Origin: a bacterium BMS3Abin06
GTDB lineage: Bacteria > Nitrospirota > Thermodesulfovibrionia > UBA6902
Assembly (NCBI GenBank): GCA_002897895.1
Contig: BDSY01000022.1
Span: 1 to 64,000 of the forward strand
DNA length: 64,000 nt
Direction: 5' to 3'
Part shown: in pieces, positions 58,908 to 64,000 of the stretch
How the letters are laid out: the number at the start of each line of letters is the position of its first letter
Numbering within the stretch: the first letter of the stretch is position 1
Made by a program: the position numbers and the translations under genes
Notes under the pieces: generated by a model
Database searches by the model: none
Told to the model about the DNA's origin: nothing
Seen by the model: only the letters and a program-made list of their open reading frames with translations

Positions 58908-60314
58908 ATGAAAAATTGCGATGTAAAAATTTTAAATAATATTAAATATAAAGATATAATCAGGTGGTGGCTTACCTTTCTCCTTTGCTTCATCCCTTTT
59001 GAGTTCTATGTTGTCAAGAATACCGGATTATGGAGCAGTGATTTATCAGGTTTTATTAGACGACTTGATTTGATCACAATAATTATATTTTTCCCGATAG
59101 CATTAATAGAGCTTTATAAAAACAGGAGAATTTTCAACTGGTTATATCTTGGTTTATTACTCCCCATTATTTTTCTGGGGATATCAGGGCTTCTGTCCGG
59201 GATAATGAATGGGAATTCGTTATTTGTAACTTGTTACGGTATCTTTGATTATATACAAAATTTTCTTGTTATCTTTATATTTGCCGCTTTTTTCAGAGAA
59301 GTCGGTGAGTTAAATAAAATATTTCGTCTATTGTTGATAATAGCATTATTTCTTGTAATAACAGCTTTTATTCAAGAGCTTTGGGCTGTAGTGTCCAGAT
59401 ATATTTTAAATAAAGACATTAATGTCAGGGGGATTTACATCTTTCAATACCTTGAAGATGATGGAGCCCTCAAGGCTTTCTGGAGATTCGGAATTTATAG
59501 GGTAGCACCTTTTATGAATTCACCGATTATATTCGGACTTTACCTTCTGCTTGTTTTAACCATTTATCTTTTCCGCACAAAGAAATTAAAATTGCCTATC
59601 GTGTTGTCACTTTTAACAGGGAGTTTCTTGAGTATTTCAAGAATTGTTTATTTATGTATTACGTTATTAGTTGGGATACAAATTATTAAAGGCAGAAAAT
59701 GGTTTGTGATATTGCTAATCCCGTTAGTAGTGGCCATATTATATATGAGTTTCATGCCTGACTTAAATATCTGGAAATTGAAAGATGGTTCATCAGAGGT
59801 CGCTGAATATGCTAAATATACTGAAGATGCTGAAGATTTCGAAGGGGCATTTCGATTATACGCAAGAAATAAGGCAGTAACGATTTGGAAAGATCATCCT
59901 TTTTTGGGGGTTGGCCCCGGCATGTTTGGAGGGGTTGTTTCTGTTAAATATCGATCACATGTTTACGAAGAGTATAATTTTCCGATAAATAATCAATACT
60001 TGAATCGTATTTGGGGGATTGACCAGTTCTGGTTTCAGTCTCTTGCCGAGACGGGAGTTATCGGCATAGCTGCATTTGTAGGATTGTTTATCTCATTAAT
60101 TGCGGTTTTTCATAACTTAAATCAGCGGGCTGAATCATATGAGTTGAAGGGACTGTTTAAGGGACTAATATTATGTACGGGGATTATAGTCATTTATCCT
60201 TTTGGTATAACTTTGAATATACCCCCGGTTTTATTTACTTATTCAGCACTTGCAGGAATAGGATTAGGCTGTATGAATAATTCTGATAAAACAAGAGCCA
60301 AGCTATGTCAATGA
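58908..60314 (+). CDS. O-antigen polymerase/ligase-like (Wzy) membrane protein
   Basis: Multi-TM; DHPFLGVGPGMFGGV. Confidence 0.85.
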   Translation: MKNCDVKILNNIKYKDIIRWWLTFLLCFIPFEFYVVKNTGLWSSDLSGFIRRLDLITIIIFFPIALIELYKNRRIFNWLYLGLLLPIIFLGISGLLSGIMNGNSLFVTCYGIFDYIQNFLVIFIFAAFFREVGELNKIFRLLLIIALFLVITAFIQELWAVVSRYILNKDINVRGIYIFQYLEDDGALKAFWRFGIYRVAPFMNSPIIFGLYLLLVLTIYLFRTKKLKLPIVLSLLTGSFLSISRIVYLCITLLVGIQIIKGRKWFVILLIPLVVAILYMSFMPDLNIWKLKDGSSEVAEYAKYTEDAEDFEGAFRLYARNKAVTIWKDHPFLGVGPGMFGGVVSVKYRSHVYEEYNFPINNQYLNRIWGIDQFWFQSLAETGVIGIAAFVGLFISLIAVFHNLNQRAESYELKGLFKGLILCTGIIVIYPFGITLNIPPVLFTYSALAGIGLGCMNNSDKTRAKLCQ

Positions 60315-62416
60315 TTGGAAAAAATAATGTTCTTGTTTTATTCGTCGCAATTCTGCTTATTTTTTGTAGTGAATTGGCTTATGGCGAACAAAATATTATA
60401 ACTATATTCTATGACAGGGATATCGGGCAGATAAACAAATTGGTTTTTGGTAATAGTTTTTTGGGCTTTGATGCCTGCTCAAAACATAAAGATGGGAAAT
60501 GCCCCTGGGCGCCTAACTATATCCGGCAGGATTACGGCGCTGGAGTCTGGAATCCTAAAAGGAATGAATCAGTTAAAAAAGTTATTGCTTTAGCGAAAGA
60601 GGCGGGCTTAACCATCATTCGTTTCCCCGGAGGTTGTGGGAATCATCATTATGATTGGAAGAAGGCTATCGGTAAAAAAAGAAAGCATTTCCTGTTTGGA
60701 ATTGATGAGTTTTTTAAGACTGTTGAGGAAATAGGAGCAGAAGCAGTTATTCCTGTAAGTTATTTTACCGGTAATGCGCAGGATGCAGCAGATCTTGTGG
60801 AATATTTAAATGCTCCTTTTGACGGAGATCATCCGTGGGCGGAAAGAAGAGCTAAGAATGGACATCCAGAGCCATATGGAGTCAGATATTTCGAGTTTGG
60901 CAATGAAGTGATGCATGGTGACCATAGAAAGATAAAGAAGGTATATCCGGAAGAATATATGAAAAGATATCTTAACTACCAAAAAGCAATGAAAAAAATT
61001 GATCCAACAATTAAACTTGGCGCGGTTTTTTTTGAAAGGACATATTGGAATAATAAGCTAATAAAAGGAATAGGAGATAATGTCGATTTTGTGATACTGC
61101 ATATTTATCCTCCTTATGGTAAGAATAAGCATCTATCCAAAACATTGAGTCCGGAAAATTTGTTTGAAGTAGCTCTGGCATTACCGATTATTGATGATGA
61201 AATGTTTTTTCGAGATATATTAAAACTTATAGCAGAAAAAACTGGAAGAACAGATGTTCGTTTTGCAATCACAGAATACAATGGGGGGTTTGTTCAAGAC
61301 GAACCTGTGCCTTACAGATATACACTTGGAACTGCGTTAATAAATGCAGAACTCCTGAAAATTTTCATGAAACCCGAACATAAGGTACTCATGGCTAATC
61401 ACTTTAATTTCATTTATGATTATTTTGGAATGTTGAAGATAGCAGGAAATTTTATGAAAGATGACTACGGAAAACCAATGAATTATATTAAAAGGCCTAA
61501 TTTTTTAGTTTATGAACTTTATAACAAACATTTTGGTGATATATTGGTAAAAACTAAGATAACGGGCGATACATATGGTATAGATGGATATGAGTTATAT
61601 ATGAACGATTATAATAAGAGAATTCAAAGAATTAGATATGCTGTTATTAAAAACAATAACCTGCTGAGCGATAAGTGGGAAATAAAAACTGTTTCGGGTG
61701 TTTATGCTAATGGAAAAAAAGGAGTATTAGAAATAGATTTCCATAATTTTGTGACAAATTATTACCATTCTAAAAAGACAGCAAATATTGAACCCAATAC
61801 ATATTATAAATTATCAGGCTATATAAAAACAGACGGCTTGAATGATAAAGAAGGCGTATCTCTTGAAATTATAGATAGTAGAGGCTGGCAAGAGACGAGA
61901 TCTGCGGCAATGACAAATAAAATTACCGGAACAACTGACTGGGAGTATGTAGATGTTGCATATAAAACCTTGGCTGATGCTAAATTTGTTAATGTAGTAG
62001 CCAGAAGAATAGGCAAAAAAAGATCACTAAGGGGTAAAGCATTTTTTAAAGATGTACGACTGGAGAAATTTATACTTCCTGATATTCACTTACCATATCT
62101 TTCGGTTAATGCTAGTGTGAGCAATGATCGTAATAAACTGTATTTAATGGTGATAAACAAAAATATGTATGAAGCACAGACATCAATAATTGAATTTAAA
62201 GGTTTTCCTCTATCCGTAGAGAGCATGGCGACCCTCGGAGGAGACGCATTGCGAGCTGAGGCATGGATATTAAATGGTCCATCCGTAAGCGCTACGAATG
62301 AGAAAAAAAAGGATAACGTCAAGATAACTCATAAGCAAATTGAAATTGATAAGAATTATTTTAAGTTTTCATTCGAGCCGCATTCATTAACTGCCATAGA
62401 GATAAGCAATAGATGA
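60305..62416 (+). CDS. Secreted glycoside hydrolase-like protein (GH51-like barrel plus C-terminal CBM-like domain)
   Basis: Signal peptide; IIRFPGGCGNHHYDWKKAIG; RYFEFGNEVMHGD; FAITEYNGG; overlaps the wzy end. Confidence 0.72.
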   Translation: MSMIGKNNVLVLFVAILLIFCSELAYGEQNIITIFYDRDIGQINKLVFGNSFLGFDACSKHKDGKCPWAPNYIRQDYGAGVWNPKRNESVKKVIALAKEAGLTIIRFPGGCGNHHYDWKKAIGKKRKHFLFGIDEFFKTVEEIGAEAVIPVSYFTGNAQDAADLVEYLNAPFDGDHPWAERRAKNGHPEPYGVRYFEFGNEVMHGDHRKIKKVYPEEYMKRYLNYQKAMKKIDPTIKLGAVFFERTYWNNKLIKGIGDNVDFVILHIYPPYGKNKHLSKTLSPENLFEVALALPIIDDEMFFRDILKLIAEKTGRTDVRFAITEYNGGFVQDEPVPYRYTLGTALINAELLKIFMKPEHKVLMANHFNFIYDYFGMLKIAGNFMKDDYGKPMNYIKRPNFLVYELYNKHFGDILVKTKITGDTYGIDGYELYMNDYNKRIQRIRYAVIKNNNLLSDKWEIKTVSGVYANGKKGVLEIDFHNFVTNYYHSKKTANIEPNTYYKLSGYIKTDGLNDKEGVSLEIIDSRGWQETRSAAMTNKITGTTDWEYVDVAYKTLADAKFVNVVARRIGKKRSLRGKAFFKDVRLEKFILPDIHLPYLSVNASVSNDRNKLYLMVINKNMYEAQTSIIEFKGFPLSVESMATLGGDALRAEAWILNGPSVSATNEKKKDNVKITHKQIEIDKNYFKFSFEPHSLTAIEISNR

Positions 62417-62627
62417 AAAACATTTGCAAATGTAGATGATATGAAATATAGAAATATTATTTTAGATGGAACTGATATAAGATAGAATGTACTACAGAAA
62501 GCCACACGGTCTTGGATATTATAAAGCAATTATATGAATAAAGAGAAAAAGTATAGAGAATTAAGAAGATAAGAAAATATTAACTATTGCATCTCACTTC
62601 TACGGCTAAATAAGAGAAAAAATTAAT

Positions 62628-63701
62628 ATGACATATGGAGTTCTTAAACAACAATCATATTTAAATATGTTAAATGAGAAAAAAAGTTTTGAGCATCCGA
62701 TAATATTTATAGTAGGAAACAGTAGAAGCGGTACTACCATGATGTCACGCATACTGGGGAATCACCCTAAAATATTCAAATTTCTGGAATTGCACTTCTT
62801 TGAAGAATTATGGACACCGCATGATAAAAACAAAATGATATCTAAATCTGATGCGGTCAGTATAGCTGCACGTTTACTTTGCGTCCAAAGAGAAGATTAT
62901 GTGCTTCAAGGTGATTTAAAGTATTTTAATGAAGAAGCAGAGAATATTATCAATGCCATGGGAATGGATACTTTCACTACAGAGCAAATATTCAAAACAT
63001 TTCTTTTTTATGAAACATTTAAAAATGGTAAGACAATTCCGTGTGAAAACACTCCTCGAAATGTTTTTTACATTGCTGAAATATTAGAGTTTTATCCTGA
63101 TGCCAGGGTTGTAAATATGATTCGCGATCCCAGAGATATCTTGTTGTCTCAAAAGAAGAAGTGGAGAAGGTGGAATTTAGCAGAGAGGGGTCTTCCTGTT
63201 AAAGAGGTAATCAGGCTGTTTAATAATTATCATCCAATTACTATTAGTAAACTCTGGAATTCATCTATAAGTGCTACAGAAAAATATGCTGATAATAAAA
63301 GAGTGTTATCGTTGCGATACGAAGATTTTATTGCTGAAGCGGAACAGAATCTAAACAAGATTTGTAATTTCATAGGTATAGACTTCAACGAACATTTGCT
63401 TGAAGTGACGCAAGGTGGTTCTTCATTTGCTAAAGACAATAGTGGACAAAAGGGTATAAGAAAGGATAGGGTAGGAAGATGGCAAAAAGGCGGATTAAAC
63501 TCAACAGAAATATATCTATGTCAAAGTATTACAAGTGTTTTCATGGAAAAGCATGGTTACTTTCCCGTTACAATCCAGCCTAATCCGATTAGGCTGATTT
63601 ACTATTTTATTTCTTTCCCTCTTAAGATAGCTTTGGCATTTTTTCTAAATTTAAAAAGAATGCGTAATGTGATAGAGACAATTAAAAGACGCCTTACATG
63701 A
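62628..63701 (+). CDS. Sulfotransferase family protein
   Basis: FIVGNSRSGTTMMSRILGNHP (5'-phosphosulfate-binding loop); VVNMIRDPRDILLSQ. Confidence 0.88.
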   Translation: MTYGVLKQQSYLNMLNEKKSFEHPIIFIVGNSRSGTTMMSRILGNHPKIFKFLELHFFEELWTPHDKNKMISKSDAVSIAARLLCVQREDYVLQGDLKYFNEEAENIINAMGMDTFTTEQIFKTFLFYETFKNGKTIPCENTPRNVFYIAEILEFYPDARVVNMIRDPRDILLSQKKKWRRWNLAERGLPVKEVIRLFNNYHPITISKLWNSSISATEKYADNKRVLSLRYEDFIAEAEQNLNKICNFIGIDFNEHLLEVTQGGSSFAKDNSGQKGIRKDRVGRWQKGGLNSTEIYLCQSITSVFMEKHGYFPVTIQPNPIRLIYYFISFPLKIALAFFLNLKRMRNVIETIKRRLT

Positions 63702-63760
63702 TTTTGGAGTGTATTTAGTTATGAATAGTACTTTTGTGAAGTATATGAAATGAGGTGACA

Positions 63761-64000
63761 ATGCAAAAAATAGAATCACAACCAAAAGAAATCTGCATAA
63801 TACTCACATACAGATGCAATGCAAAATGCAATATGTGTGATGTGTGGCATTATCCTACCAAGGCAGGCGAAGAAATTACGATAGAGGATATTAAAAAATT
63901 GCCTTCCGGATTACGGTTTATTAATATAACCGGCGGAGAGCCTTTTATCAGGCGTGACATCGAAGAGATTATCAAAGTAATTCGTCCAAAGACAGAGAGA
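63761..64000 (+). CDS. Radical SAM protein (3' truncated by window edge)
   Basis: TYRCNAKCNMCDVWHYPT (CxxxCxxC) and NITGGEPFIRRD. Confidence 0.9.
   Translation, partial: MQKIESQPKEICIILTYRCNAKCNMCDVWHYPTKAGEEITIEDIKKLPSGLRFINITGGEPFIRRDIEEIIKVIRPKTER

Overview
The window reads as a Gram-negative chromosome segment, possibly Nitrospirota-like (inference only), in four blocks. (1) 0.07-8.4 kb, minus strand: chemotaxis operon (cheB, cheW, a CheW-CheZ fusion, cheA, two cheY, cheR, HEAT-repeat protein). (2) 8.7-28.6 kb, plus strand: flagellar cluster fliLMNOPQR-flhBAFG-fliA-flgFGAHIJMNKL-csrA-fliW. (3) 28.7-42.3 kb, minus strand: recJ, secFD, yajC, lptD, folC, accD, trpA, trpB, a phospholipase D-family cls, trpF. 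(4) 42.6-64 kb, plus strand: exopolysaccharide locus with outer-membrane barrel, multi-SLBB export protein, degenerate Wzz/BY-kinase, a decayed epimerase, two Wzy-like proteins, a flippase, glycosyltransferases, a UDP-sulfoquinovose-synthase-like enzyme, a GH51-like hydrolase, a sulfotransferase and a truncated radical SAM gene. The least expected signal is a dispersed set of 7-bp-periodic (and one 8-bp-periodic) repeat tracts at gene junctions. Similar tracts also occur inside the signal-peptide-coding parts of exported-protein genes (flgI, flgH, and less clearly flgA and lptD). Other notable signals are two MITE-like nested inverted repeats, a near-consensus sigma-28 promoter feeding alternative hairpins upstream of flgM, and a sigma-54 site placed so that flgF would be almost leaderless. 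All calls come from reading the sequence and the supplied ORFs; no database search was run.
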